Below, piece by piece: positions 33,200 through 41,373 of a stretch of DNA of 64,000 bases. Below the pieces are notes generated by a model that did no database searches, was not told where the DNA came from, and saw nothing but the letters and a program-made list of their open reading frames with translations. A program made the translations under genes and the position numbers. Positions within the stretch are counted from its first letter, which is position 1; each line of letters begins with the position of its first letter. The stretch comes from Blautia sp. (GTDB lineage Bacteria > Bacillota > Clostridia > Lachnospirales > Lachnospiraceae): the NCBI GenBank assembly GCA_017475035.1, contig JAFVGK010000031.1, positions 26,375 through 90,374 on the forward strand. Reading direction: 5' to 3'.

Positions 33200-34252
33200 A
33201 TGTTCGCTATTATCATCGCTGTTTTTCTGTTGGTTGCCGGCTTCGTTGCAAGCGCGGCTATGATGGGTCACAATGCCAAGCAGAGGAGTGAGCACTCGCC
33301 CGACTTCCAGGAGCTGATCCCTGAAGGTCTGGTGAAGGCTCCGAGACTGGTTGGAATCCTGCTGGCTATTGTGATATTGGCAGCAAGCTGTATTTCAATT
33401 GTGCCAACTGGTTATACTGGCATTCTGACGACCTTCGGCAAGGTGGAGGACCGGACAATCGGCTCAGGTATTAACTTTGTCGCACCCTGGCAGCAGATTG
33501 TGAAGATGGACAACCGGACACAGAAGATTGAGATCCAGACCTCGGCCTTCAGTAGTGATATTCAGCAGGTGGACCTTGTGCTGTCCGTCAACTACTGCAT
33601 CGATCAGACGACGGCACAGAAGCTGTATCGCACGGTCGGCCTGAATTACTATGACAATGTTATGCATCCGAGGATTCAGGAGAATGTAAAGGCAGTCATC
33701 GCACAATACACGGCGGAAAACCTGATCGGTAAGCGTGATATTCTGTCCGATCAGATTGCGGAGACCACCGCTACAGACATGAAGAGCTACGGCATTACGA
33801 TTGTATCGATCGCGGTAGAAGATATTGACTTCACTGATGCTTTCACGAATGCGGTGGAAGCCAAGCAAGTCGCGGCTCAGAACAAGCTGACGGCGGAGAC
33901 TCAGCAGGCCCAGAAGACCATGGAGGAGAAAGCGGCTGCCGAGCGTTCCGTGATTGTAGCGAACGCGGAAGCAGAAAAATCCATCATTGCAGCCAATGCT
34001 GATCTTGAGGTCGTAAAGGTACAGGCCGAAGCAGCACTTTACGCCGGCGAAAAGGAAGCCGAGATGAACAAGCGAATCTCTGAATCTCTGGCTGGTGATA
34101 TTATTCAGTACTACTGGATCAAGCAGTGGAACGGGGAACTGCCGACGACCGTATTGGGCGGTGACACGAGTTATATGATCGATCTGACGAAGGAACCAGC
34201 AAGCGGCAAAATTCCAAATAATTCTGAAGATGAAAATGAAATGACAGAATAA
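33200..34252 (+). CDS. SPFH/Band 7 (prohibitin-like) membrane protein
   Basis: 350 aa. Two N-terminal membrane segments (residues 2-20 and about 48-68) are followed by an SPFH domain (VPTGYTGILTTFGKVEDRTIGSGINFVAPWQQIVKMDNR) and a coiled coil typical of the family (VEAKQVAAQNKLTAETQQAQK...ERSVIVANAEAEKSIIAANA). These proteins form large ring or cage assemblies on membranes. Phage copies are known but their role is not settled; membrane organisation or protection from host defence are possibilities. The C terminus is acidic. A terminator follows. Confidence 0.9.
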   Translation: MFAIIIAVFLLVAGFVASAAMMGHNAKQRSEHSPDFQELIPEGLVKAPRLVGILLAIVILAASCISIVPTGYTGILTTFGKVEDRTIGSGINFVAPWQQIVKMDNRTQKIEIQTSAFSSDIQQVDLVLSVNYCIDQTTAQKLYRTVGLNYYDNVMHPRIQENVKAVIAQYTAENLIGKRDILSDQIAETTATDMKSYGITIVSIAVEDIDFTDAFTNAVEAKQVAAQNKLTAETQQAQKTMEEKAAAERSVIVANAEAEKSIIAANADLEVVKVQAEAALYAGEKEAEMNKRISESLAGDIIQYYWIKQWNGELPTTVLGGDTSYMIDLTKEPASGKIPNNSEDENEMTE

Positions 34253-34331
34253 TAAAGAAGTACTCCGTTTAAGATATTGAATAAGATACTTTTCCAGTAA
34301 CGGTATTATTCAACATTTTCGAAACATAAAC

Positions 34332-34378
34332 TAAAGAGGCCACTGTATTTAACAGTCAGCCTCTTTATGTTTTTTTTT
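34332..34378 (+). terminator. Rho-independent terminator
   Basis: TAAAGAGGC near 34332 pairs perfectly with GCCTCTTTA near 34359, and TGTTTTTTTTT follows. A weaker inverted repeat (TTGAATAA/TTATTCAA) lies just upstream near 34276-34312. Confidence 0.88.
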
Positions 34379-34396
34379 AAAGGAGGCTATTCTGAA

Positions 34397-34594
34397 ATGG
34401 GACAGCATAAGTATAATCCGACAGCTATTGCTGCTAAAAATGGTGAGATCCCAGAAAAGCCAAAAAGGCCATCCAAACGAGAAAGAGAACTTGCCGAATA
34501 TATGGCTTTTCAAGAAGCCATGCATCGTAAAGGCTTGCTTACTCCATTTGACATTAACGCTTTATTGGGTAATGACATATTTTATAAGTATTGA
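34397..34594 (+). CDS. Small basic protein
   Basis: 65 aa from ATG 34397. It starts MGQHKYNPTAIAAKNGEIPEK and has a basic middle (KPKRPSKRERELAEYMAF). Codon use is AT-rich, unlike the SPFH gene. A conserved small phage protein of unknown role. Confidence 0.65.
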   Translation: MGQHKYNPTAIAAKNGEIPEKPKRPSKRERELAEYMAFQEAMHRKGLLTPFDINALLGNDIFYKY

Positions 34595-34608
34595 AGGGAG
34601 AGCCAAAA

Positions 34609-34809
34609 ATGTGCAATAACTATGTGCTTGCTGAGTCAGAATTCGCCGAATGGGATAAGGACTATCTAGTTATTGATGAAAACGGTCATAGTCCATACAG
34701 TTTGACTCGCAAAGGACTTCTGATTGCAGGTTTTGATACACGAGAAGAAGCCGAGGCTCTTGTTGAAGAACTGGATAGTCCGGGTCATGTCATTCTTGGA
34801 CCGAGGTGA
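34609..34809 (+). CDS. Small hypothetical protein
   Basis: 66 aa from ATG 34609 (AAGGGAGAGCC upstream). Acidic with an EEAEALVEELDSPGHVI end. AT-rich codon use. Unknown function. Confidence 0.6.
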   Translation: MCNNYVLAESEFAEWDKDYLVIDENGHSPYSLTRKGLLIAGFDTREEAEALVEELDSPGHVILGPR

Positions 34810-34834
34810 AGTAAGGCTATGGAGGAAAAGAATT

Positions 34835-35338
34835 ATGAATAAAATTTATATCGAGAAAAATACAAATGGGGATTCGAGAGTGGCTGATCATGAGCCTACC
34901 ATTGAAGAATTTATGCAAGCAAACACTTCTCATATTGTGGATGTTGCGAATCTTATGCAGATCTGTGCCCACGAGCTTATAGATCGCTCCTGCCGACATG
35001 ACTGGACAAAGCTTGAAGAACCATACCGTACCATGTTCTATAAGGATCTCTGTGCAACGATCCGTGGTGAAATGAACTTCACGGACGGAGAGTGGTCAAA
35101 GCTGCACTATACCGAACTGGAACGGCACCACCTGTCCAGACATGTTCCAGACGATGTCGATCTCTTCGATGTCATAGAGATGCTCTGTGACTGTGTCTGC
35201 GCCGGAAAAGCCCGCAATGAAGAAGAGTTGTATTTGCCGAAGATCGATCCGGAAGTCCTCAACAGAGCATTCCAAAACACTTTTCAGAAGCTGGCAGAAT
35301 GCGTTGAGGTGAAGGACGTTGAGACACCGGCCGAGTAA
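34835..35338 (+). CDS. DUF5662-like protein
   Basis: 167 aa from ATG 34835 (GGAGG upstream). HDWTKLEEPYRTMFYKDL and KLHYTELERHHLSRHVPDDVDLFDVIEMLCDCVCAG give the spaced His/Asp pattern of the DUF5662 type, which looks like a small HD-type metal fold. A larger relative lies at 52963-53925. The reaction is unknown. A terminator follows. Confidence 0.65.
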   Translation: MNKIYIEKNTNGDSRVADHEPTIEEFMQANTSHIVDVANLMQICAHELIDRSCRHDWTKLEEPYRTMFYKDLCATIRGEMNFTDGEWSKLHYTELERHHLSRHVPDDVDLFDVIEMLCDCVCAGKARNEEELYLPKIDPEVLNRAFQNTFQKLAECVEVKDVETPAE

Positions 35339-35347
35339 TCCGAACGG

Positions 35348-35386
35348 TGAAAGAGGCTTCTGAGTTTTTCAGGAGCCTCTTATATT
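35348..35386 (+). terminator. Rho-independent terminator
   Basis: GAGGCTTCTGAG pairs with TCAGGAGCCTC around a TTTT loop; TTATATTTAC follows. Confidence 0.75.
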
Positions 35387-35405
35387 TACAAAAAGGATGA
35401 TTAAG

Positions 35406-35570
35406 ATGATCTGCAACAATGATTGTAATAATTGTATTTATGCTGTTCCACACATTACGATCCGATGCAAAAAAGACGGAATCGTTTGTAATAAAGATTG
35501 CTCGAACTGTCCATTTCGAAGCAGACTGAAAACAACTTATATTTGCAGAAAGGGAATGAAACTAAGATGA
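35406..35570 (+). CDS. Cys-rich 54-residue protein, two CxxxCxxC knuckles
   Basis: ATG 35406 to TGA 35570. CNNDCNNC and CNKDCSNC are spaced by about 24 residues, so a small zinc-binding protein is likely. Its end overlaps the start of the dCTP deaminase gene by 4 bases. Confidence 0.65.
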   Translation: MICNNDCNNCIYAVPHITIRCKKDGIVCNKDCSNCPFRSRLKTTYICRKGMKLR

Positions 35571-36181
35571 TCCTGACAGGACAACAGATTAAATGGGCTC
35601 AGGAGCAGGGATATTTGAGCATTTCCGATTTCGACGAGAAGCGGCTCAATCCGAATTCTTATAACCTGAGGCTGGCGGATGAGCTGATGGTGTACGGAGC
35701 TGCTGATGTTTCATTCAGGCCTTTGGGGATGAGAGACGGCATTATCTACCCACATGAACTGGACATGAAGAAGCAACTGCCAACAGTCACTTTTCGCGTT
35801 CCAGAAGAAGGCTATACTCTTGAGCCCGGTATTTTATATTTGGGACGGACCATGGAGTACACAGAGACTCATAAGTTCGTACCTATGTTGGAAGGGAGAT
35901 CTTCAGTGGGACGGCTGGGGATCTCTATTCATTCAACGGCCGGGTTCGGAGATATCGGGTTCTGTGGATACTGGACACTGGAGATCAGCTGTGTTGAGCC
36001 GGTGGTAATCTATCCGGGTGTGGAGATCTGCCAGATCTATTATCACACGATCGGACCTGACTGTGATATTTGGATTCCAGATGGCGATAACAAAAACATC
36101 ATGAAGTATGAAGAAAGCGGTAAGTACCAAAAGAACACCGGTATTCAGCCGAGCATGCTGTGGAAGGAGTTTGAATCATGA
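35567..36181 (+). CDS. dcd: dCTP deaminase
   Basis: 204 aa from ATG 35567. The family signature is complete: LNPNSYNLRLADEL, then EGRSSVGRLGISIHSTAGFGDIGFCGYWTLEISC with the catalytic Glu, and YPGVEICQIYYH. It turns dCTP into dUTP (or dUMP in bifunctional forms), feeding thymidylate synthesis. A ThyX-like gene lies 3.2 kb downstream, so the phage probably boosts dTMP supply. Its stop overlaps the next start. Confidence 0.92.
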   Translation: MILTGQQIKWAQEQGYLSISDFDEKRLNPNSYNLRLADELMVYGAADVSFRPLGMRDGIIYPHELDMKKQLPTVTFRVPEEGYTLEPGILYLGRTMEYTETHKFVPMLEGRSSVGRLGISIHSTAGFGDIGFCGYWTLEISCVEPVVIYPGVEICQIYYHTIGPDCDIWIPDGDNKNIMKYEESGKYQKNTGIQPSMLWKEFES

Positions 36182-36372
36182 GCTTCAGTCTGGCGCAGTT
36201 TGTCACGATACTTGTTGTGTACGTGATATTTGTCGGAAGTTACATCCTTACATTGAACTCTAACAATAGCAATGAGCTTTATATATGGCTGATGATCATG
36301 ATCACTGTTATTCTGCCGATATGGAGTACCTTCCTAACGATACGGTTTTTCCTGGAGAAAGGATGGATGTGA
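36178..36372 (+). CDS. Two-pass small membrane protein
   Basis: 64 aa, nearly all hydrophobic: FVTILVVYVIFVGSYILTL and LYIWLMIMITVILPIWSTFLTI. It overlaps dcd by 4 bases. Function unknown. Confidence 0.7.
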   Translation: MSFSLAQFVTILVVYVIFVGSYILTLNSNNSNELYIWLMIMITVILPIWSTFLTIRFFLEKGWM

Positions 36373-36869
36373 TGACACGATGCAAATTCTACACTCCACA
36401 TCTGGAGACGATTCAGCGATATATCGAGTGCCTGTACTCCATCGAGGGCTGCAGCAGTGGAGGACTGCTGCACGTTCTGACGGACGACGGCAATATTCAG
36501 GACCATGATATTGACTGGTGCCTGGAATACATCGAGCAGGAAGAAAACCGCGGGCGGGAGGAGTATGAGATCTCGAAGCTGATCTGTCAGGAGATGAAGA
36601 AGCTGTCACTGCCGCAGAGAAAGCTCGTATATGGCTACGGACCGTATTCCTTCATCTGCAATGAACCGCATAGATGCTGCGAGTGCGAGGTCTGCGAGGA
36701 AACGACGAACTACTCAGATACCAACACTATTGAGGTATTTGGTGAAATGAAGCCAGGAACAGTCATTCGCCTGCCAGACGGAAGCTATGGCGTAATCAAG
36801 ACTACGGATGGAAAAGAAATTTACTCCTATCAGCCTTTGGCGAACTGTCATGTGGAGGAGTTGTCATGA
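36372..36869 (+). CDS. Hypothetical protein with Cys cluster
   Basis: 165 aa from ATG 36372; 36363 is an alternative. Residues near 95-110 carry CNEPHRCCECEVCEE, a probable metal site. The end (MKPGTVIRLPDGSYGVIKTTDG) looks like a small beta barrel. It overlaps both neighbours by a few bases. Confidence 0.65.
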   Translation: MTRCKFYTPHLETIQRYIECLYSIEGCSSGGLLHVLTDDGNIQDHDIDWCLEYIEQEENRGREEYEISKLICQEMKKLSLPQRKLVYGYGPYSFICNEPHRCCECEVCEETTNYSDTNTIEVFGEMKPGTVIRLPDGSYGVIKTTDGKEIYSYQPLANCHVEELS

Positions 36870-37063
36870 GCAACGCGGAGCATCTGGTTGAAAACCTCAT
36901 CATGGGGATGAAGGACGGAAAATCTGCTGATGAGATCATCCTGTATCAGGAGAATCAGGACATGCTGAATGATATTCATACCGGGATCACGGGCGATGAG
37001 GCTGTCAGGATCGCCTGTCATGTGGTCTGGTCGCTGTATGACGGCCGGTTTCCGGAAGATTGA
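36866..37063 (+). CDS. Small hypothetical protein
   Basis: 65 aa, acidic and helical (ADEIILYQENQDMLNDIHTGITGDEAVRIA). Start overlaps the previous stop (ATGA). Confidence 0.6.
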   Translation: MSNAEHLVENLIMGMKDGKSADEIILYQENQDMLNDIHTGITGDEAVRIACHVVWSLYDGRFPED

Positions 37064-37085
37064 GTGATATTTGAAGGAGAATGCA

Positions 37086-37628
37086 ATGAGTAAAGCTATC
37101 ATTATTTCGGGCTTTCCGGGGGTTGGGAAGTCCTATCTTGCCAAACAATCGGCAGTCGATTCGCAGCTTCCGCCCTGCTATGACTGTGAGTCGTCCGATT
37201 ACCAGTGGAAGAGGGATCCGCTTGGGATCGCCGGACCGACCAGAGTGGAAAACTGGGTCGAAAAGTACGTGGATGATATTATCCATCTGAAAGACTATGG
37301 GACGAACGGCCGGTTCGACGCCAAGATCTACGATTATATTCTCATTTCGGCGCATGAGGAGGTCCGCAAAGAACTTCAGAAACGAAAAGTTGACTATCTT
37401 GTGGTATATCCGGCAGGCGGCTTGAGAAATCGGTACATGGCCAGATATCTCAAGAGGGGTTCGTCTCTTGAATTCATGAAGAACATGTATAGCACCTGGA
37501 TGTATAAGATCAGCTCTATGGCGGAAGACCCGATGCCGCAGATCATCCTCGCAGATGGACAGTATCTGATTGATCTGTTCACGGGAGAACGCTTTGACCG
37601 AGTGAAGATATGCCACGGGACCCATTGA
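37086..37628 (+). CDS. P-loop nucleotide kinase-like protein
   Basis: 180 aa from ATG 37086 (GAAGGAG upstream in a GTGATATTTGAAGGAG leader). Walker A is GFPGVGKSYLA at residues 9-19; VDYLVVYPAGGLRNRYMARYL follows a predicted strand, and Arg residues could form a lid. It resembles small phage (d)NMP or polynucleotide kinases; the substrate cannot be told. Confidence 0.75.
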   Translation: MSKAIIISGFPGVGKSYLAKQSAVDSQLPPCYDCESSDYQWKRDPLGIAGPTRVENWVEKYVDDIIHLKDYGTNGRFDAKIYDYILISAHEEVRKELQKRKVDYLVVYPAGGLRNRYMARYLKRGSSLEFMKNMYSTWMYKISSMAEDPMPQIILADGQYLIDLFTGERFDRVKICHGTH

Positions 37629-37852
37629 TGGATCAGCCGATTCTGACGCTGCTGATTCAGGATCGGAGTAGAAAATTCATACCGACCATTCGAAAAATCG
37701 AGTCATGGAAGTATTATGAGATCATCGATGAGCTGCGGAGTCTCGGTGTGGAACGTCAGGCGGCCTATGATGCAGCAAAGTGGGCAAGTCGATGCAGAGA
37801 GTCCGGTGTGCAGTATACCGGGCTCTCTGATTATATTCTAAGGATTGAATGA
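37628..37852 (+). CDS. Small hypothetical protein
   Basis: 74 aa from ATG 37628, one base overlap with the kinase gene. Mixed helical (YYEIIDELRSLGVERQAAYDAAKWAS). No family recognised. Confidence 0.6.
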   Translation: MDQPILTLLIQDRSRKFIPTIRKIESWKYYEIIDELRSLGVERQAAYDAAKWASRCRESGVQYTGLSDYILRIE

Positions 37853-37862
37853 GGTGAAGTGC

Positions 37863-38057
37863 TTGGGCATAGCAGAAACTGGTAAAAGACCTCGGGGAAG
37901 GCCGAAGATTCAGAACTCGCGGTACCGGAGCTTTCGTATCCGGCTGACTGAGTTCGAGTATCAGCAGCTGGATGTGATCGCGAAGGGTACGGGCATGAGC
38001 AAGAGCGAGATCTTCCGCAGTGTGCTGGGGGATTCGAAAGGACGAGAATCAGTATGA
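37863..38057 (+). CDS. Ribbon-helix-helix regulator with AT-hook-like start
   Basis: 64 aa from TTG 37863 (GAGGTGAAG upstream). KRPRGRPKIQ is an AT-hook pattern; RYRSFRIRLTEFEYQQLDVIAKGTGMSKSEIFRSVLG is a ribbon-helix-helix of the Arc/CopG kind. It is likely a DNA-binding repressor or activator. A TTG at 37845 would add six residues. Confidence 0.75.
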   Translation: MGIAETGKRPRGRPKIQNSRYRSFRIRLTEFEYQQLDVIAKGTGMSKSEIFRSVLGDSKGRESV

Positions 38058-38093
38058 TCTGAAGAACTATGCGGAAGAGGAAGGAGAAAGAAT

Positions 38094-38693
38094 ATGAATA
38101 CGAATGAAGTACTACGGGAAAACTGGCAGGAAATCAGACAGAAGCTTGGAAACCTGATCAGTTGGATTGACGGTCAGATTGACAGTCTGGACGCGAAAGA
38201 GAAGCGGCTTGAGAAGCTGGAGAATGAGAGCTATATTCGCGGGCTTAACGATATGAAAGAAGCTTGCCTTATCTTTACTGCAATTGACGGCGGAATGAGT
38301 AGTTCTGATATCCGAGAATATTTTGAAATAGAAAAAGGAACTCCTATCGATGTTGATAAGATCATTGAAAAATCAGAAGCCGCGGATTTTGTTGAGTGTA
38401 TTAACAAGTGGAAAAAAGACCAAGAAGCTGAGAAGATGAAGGCTGATGATATTCAGGTCGGAGATGAGATTACTTATGACTATTTCAATGGCGTCAAGCA
38501 GGTATCCGGCAAAGGGATTGTAACCTCGATTGAAAGCGAACGTATCGGGACCCCAGTGTACGTGATTAATAAAGGCGTAAATTCTGATACATTTCATAAT
38601 TTTTGGATCAACAAAAATGAAGATGACGTCAAGAAAACCGGCCGGCATTTCGACAGCATTCCGTTTGATTACGACGGAAGATTTGACGAATGA
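38094..38693 (+). CDS. VGDE...KTGRHFD-type protein (copy 1)
   Basis: 199 aa. An N-terminal coiled coil is followed by a helical segment, a VGDEITYDYFNG beta-type domain and the end KKTGRHFDSIPFDYDG. The same C-terminal pattern ends the genes at 51652 and 58691. The domain looks SH3- or KOW-like by eye. Codon use is AT-rich compared with the left half. Unknown function. Confidence 0.72.
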   Translation: MNTNEVLRENWQEIRQKLGNLISWIDGQIDSLDAKEKRLEKLENESYIRGLNDMKEACLIFTAIDGGMSSSDIREYFEIEKGTPIDVDKIIEKSEAADFVECINKWKKDQEAEKMKADDIQVGDEITYDYFNGVKQVSGKGIVTSIESERIGTPVYVINKGVNSDTFHNFWINKNEDDVKKTGRHFDSIPFDYDGRFDE

Positions 38694-38887
38694 AAAACTG
38701 GCAAGAAGTGACCAAAGATGAACTGGCCGAGTTCATCAACTCCTATCCATGCGAACTTGTGAGCGATTATTACATGGACCATTTGTCGTGGAATGATTTT
38801 CGAGACGGAAGAGTTTTTCCGGAGAGCATGGTCGCATGGATAGACCTTGTGGATGAGGGCTGTCGGATCTGTAAGGATTATATTTGA
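38690..38887 (+). CDS. Small hypothetical protein
   Basis: 65 aa, acidic, with Cys at 21, 57 and 60 (CELVSDYYMDH, GCRICKDYI). Overlaps the previous stop. Confidence 0.6.
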   Translation: MKNWQEVTKDELAEFINSYPCELVSDYYMDHLSWNDFRDGRVFPESMVAWIDLVDEGCRICKDYI

Positions 38888-38902
38888 AGGAGGAGAAATT
38901 AA

Positions 38903-39070
38903 ATGACAATTCACAAATGTGACATTTGCGGAAAGGAAATGGATGTTTGGTTCAAGTTGGTATTAACTGTTGAAGCTTCGCGCCCTGAAACCAATGTCGC
39001 GGATATTATTCATCTGCAAGGGTCGACTGAGATTTGTAAAGATTGTTATCTATCGCGAAGTCCGAAATGA
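38903..39070 (+). CDS. 55-residue zinc-ribbon-like protein
   Basis: ATG 38903 with AAGGAGGAG upstream. Paired Cys at both ends (HKCDICGKEM, EICKDCYLS) form a likely zinc ribbon. TGA at 39068-39070. Confidence 0.7.
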   Translation: MTIHKCDICGKEMDVWFKLVLTVEASRPETNVADIIHLQGSTEICKDCYLSRSPK

Positions 39071-39108
39071 AAAGCTGACATCTAGGCAAGCTAGAAGGAG
39101 GGACTAAA

Positions 39109-39357
39109 ATGAGCAACGAAGAAATCCTTGACCGTATTGGGCGAGATGTGACAGATATTTATGGCGATATGTTCAGCAAAAGAGACATTACGATCTGGAT
39201 GACGAAAGGATTGTTTACTCGACTATTTCCTAAACAGTTTATCCTCCAAAAGGACACCGCAATGATTACGCTGTTTGGGTGCAGCCTTAAAGTTGTGATT
39301 TTCCCGTATGCAGGAGATCGATGGATCGTAGGTTATGAGGGGACGGCAAATGATTAG
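39109..39357 (+). CDS. Small hypothetical protein
   Basis: 82 aa with GGAGG upstream. Mixed, with a beta-type end (MITLFGCSLKVVIFPYAGDRWIVGYEG). Overlaps the ThyX-like gene by 8 bases, so it may be coupled to it. Confidence 0.6.
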   Translation: MSNEEILDRIGRDVTDIYGDMFSKRDITIWMTKGLFTRLFPKQFILQKDTAMITLFGCSLKVVIFPYAGDRWIVGYEGTAND

Positions 39358-40186
39358 AATTGAAAATACACAGGTGTTCGGCTGGGAAGCAGCCATCAGA
39401 GGCGCAAGAAACCCGATGAATAGCTGGGAGAAGTCGGATAGTAATTTTCTTGACCATATTTCGCTAAAAGGCGGAATTTTAAAGAAAGTATTTCGGAACA
39501 TTCTTAAAAAGATATTTCATAAAGATGATATTCAAATTGCGATTGGATTCGCTGGCGATGATAAAGAGTGTGGAATAAACGTGCTTGACTCTTTTGTAAT
39601 CGGTCCAAACGATCACAAACTTCTCATGAACCTCAGCAAGGGTGGAACTGAGGAAGCAAAATGGAGGCGCATGGTTCATGTCCAGTGTGATATTACAGCG
39701 CCTCTTTATTGGTGGAAGGAGTTTGAGACTTACCGCATAGGAACTGTCAGCAACTCCTGCAGCACCATGCATAAAATTCACGCGAAAGAATTTACTCTGG
39801 ATGATTTTTCGTGTGAGCATCTTTTGGATTGTGACGATCCACTTGAAAGTGCGTTTGATATCCCACTGATAGGAGTTGAATTTACAGATCTATACGATGA
39901 TCCAGGAAGACTTATTCAAACTCCAATGGATATCTTGAAGCATACGATTGAAATGCTCAATAGAGCCAGAGAACTTTTTCTGAAAGATAAAGACAAGTCC
40001 GACTGGTGGCAGATGATCCAGCTCCTTCCGACAAGTTATAATCAGAAGAGGACGATTGACCTGAATTATGAAGTCCTGGCCGCACAGTATCGGCAAAGGA
40101 AAGATCACAAGCTCGATGAATGGCATCAGTATTGTGACTGGATTAAGGCTCTGCCATATTCGGAGTTCATTACGACGGAGGAATGA
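39350..40186 (+). CDS. ThyX-like flavin-dependent thymidylate synthase homologue
   Basis: 278 aa from ATG 39350. The core reads MVHVQCDITAPLYWWKEFETYRIGT then NSCSTMHKI, and later WWQMIQLLPTSYNQKRTIDLNYEVL and WHQYCDWIKALPYSEFI. It is the divergent ThyX-type family seen in Clostridia phages. The classic RHRxxSxNExSxR motif is replaced by YRIGTVSNSCSTMH, so catalysis is uncertain. Together with dcd it would supply dTMP. Codon use is AT-rich. Confidence 0.65.
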   Translation: MIRIENTQVFGWEAAIRGARNPMNSWEKSDSNFLDHISLKGGILKKVFRNILKKIFHKDDIQIAIGFAGDDKECGINVLDSFVIGPNDHKLLMNLSKGGTEEAKWRRMVHVQCDITAPLYWWKEFETYRIGTVSNSCSTMHKIHAKEFTLDDFSCEHLLDCDDPLESAFDIPLIGVEFTDLYDDPGRLIQTPMDILKHTIEMLNRARELFLKDKDKSDWWQMIQLLPTSYNQKRTIDLNYEVLAAQYRQRKDHKLDEWHQYCDWIKALPYSEFITTEE

Positions 40187-40614
40187 TTATGGAAAATGAT
40201 ATCTCTAGAGAAGAATTATTAGCCAAAATCGAAGAACTTGAGCGAGAAAATGCGATGTTAAAAAAGTTAAATGAAAAAGTTGATGGACGATACGCACTTC
40301 CGGATCGATTACGTCAAAAATATAATGCAAAAAAGTATCTGCGCTCTGCTGCCAGAGTGGATCTTCCTTTTATGTATCATAGCGATATTCAGTTTCTTTC
40401 TCAAATGATCCGGCGCATTTGTTTTCCAGAAAAGCTTATCAAAAATAAGTTGCATCCAAATGGCATCTTTTCAGTTATATCATTAAAAGACATGACCGAC
40501 GAAGAATATACTCGATACACGGATATTTTAGATAAAGTGTTAGAACCTTTTATGAAAAATGCAGCGAAGGAAACTGGTGGCGTTGAAAAAATGATGAGAT
40601 CAGAGGAAACATGA
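40183..40614 (+). CDS. Coiled-coil hypothetical protein
   Basis: 143 aa (ATG 40183 overlapping the previous stop, or 40189). An N-terminal coiled coil (REELLAKIEELERENAMLKKL) precedes a helical domain. Its end overlaps the HTH gene by 4 bases. Confidence 0.65.
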   Translation: MIMENDISREELLAKIEELERENAMLKKLNEKVDGRYALPDRLRQKYNAKKYLRSAARVDLPFMYHSDIQFLSQMIRRICFPEKLIKNKLHPNGIFSVISLKDMTDEEYTRYTDILDKVLEPFMKNAAKETGGVEKMMRSEET

Positions 40615-41117
40615 CAGTAGAAGAAATCGGAAGTACTATTCACAAAGAACGAATTCGTAAGGGACTTTCGTGCAGAGAGCTTGCCGAACTATCGAATACT
40701 TCAGCGGCTACCGTGTGCCGTCTTGAGACCGGAAAGCGCAAAGGATCCACAAAAGCAGCGCTGAAAATACTCAAAGCTCTTGGCATCGAGTTGGAAATTA
40801 CTGGAGAAAAGACTGTCGAATCAATTGTCGACCCGAACAGTTTATATTCAAGAATCGAGTTCGCAATCAAAGCATCAACTGGAACAGACGCGTATATGGT
40901 TGGTTTTCGTAATGGTCTTCGATATGCATTATATTTGCTTGATGGCAAGGCTCCACAATATGAGTTTATTACAATGGCGGAAACTCAAAAGACGGAAGAA
41001 CAGGTCGAGCCTACAGCTATAAGCAGACAGAAAAAGCCAAAGGACGATGATATTTCAACATATCAAGAATATTCTTATATGAGACATCCTGATCGCGTTG
41101 AAATGGGAACGTACTAA
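40611..41117 (+). CDS. XRE-family regulator with C-terminal extension
   Basis: 168 aa. The HTH (IHKERIRKGLSCRELAELSNTSAATVCRLETGKRKGS) is at residues 9-47; ALKILKALGIELEI ends the domain. A helical middle and a charged tail follow. It may control the nucleotide-metabolism block or the phage switch. AT-rich codons. Confidence 0.82.
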   Translation: MTVEEIGSTIHKERIRKGLSCRELAELSNTSAATVCRLETGKRKGSTKAALKILKALGIELEITGEKTVESIVDPNSLYSRIEFAIKASTGTDAYMVGFRNGLRYALYLLDGKAPQYEFITMAETQKTEEQVEPTAISRQKKPKDDDISTYQEYSYMRHPDRVEMGTY

Positions 41118-41135
41118 TTTTAGCGGAGGAATAAA

Positions 41136-41300
41136 ATGCTAACAGAAAACATTTGTTGTAATTGCCGTTGGTATAACGGTGTAAATGCGGTCCCCGGAAT
41201 GGCGCCATGCTCAAAACAAAATAAACAGGTTCTTTGGAATGAAGACTGTGACGAGATTTGGTTAATACCGGAAAGATTGAAAGTTGAAAAAAAGGAGTAA
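41136..41300 (+). CDS. Cys-rich 54-residue protein
   Basis: ATG 41136 with GCGGAGGA upstream; TAA 41298-41300. CCNCRWYNG near the start plus Cys at about 26 and 39 resemble small phage zinc-knuckle proteins. Unknown role. Confidence 0.65.
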   Translation: MLTENICCNCRWYNGVNAVPGMAPCSKQNKQVLWNEDCDEIWLIPERLKVEKKE

Positions 41301-41313
41301 ACAAATATCCGGC

Positions 41314-41339
41314 CTCGCGAAAAATTCATCTCTCTTAAT
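41314..41339 (+). promoter_or_regulatory. CTCGC-type promoter element 5
   Basis: CTCGCG, 14 nt with TTCAT, CTTAAT. It lies 35 nt before the next start. Confidence 0.75.
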
Positions 41340-41373
41340 AGGAACCATAAAATTTTAAGGAGGTTTTGATGAG

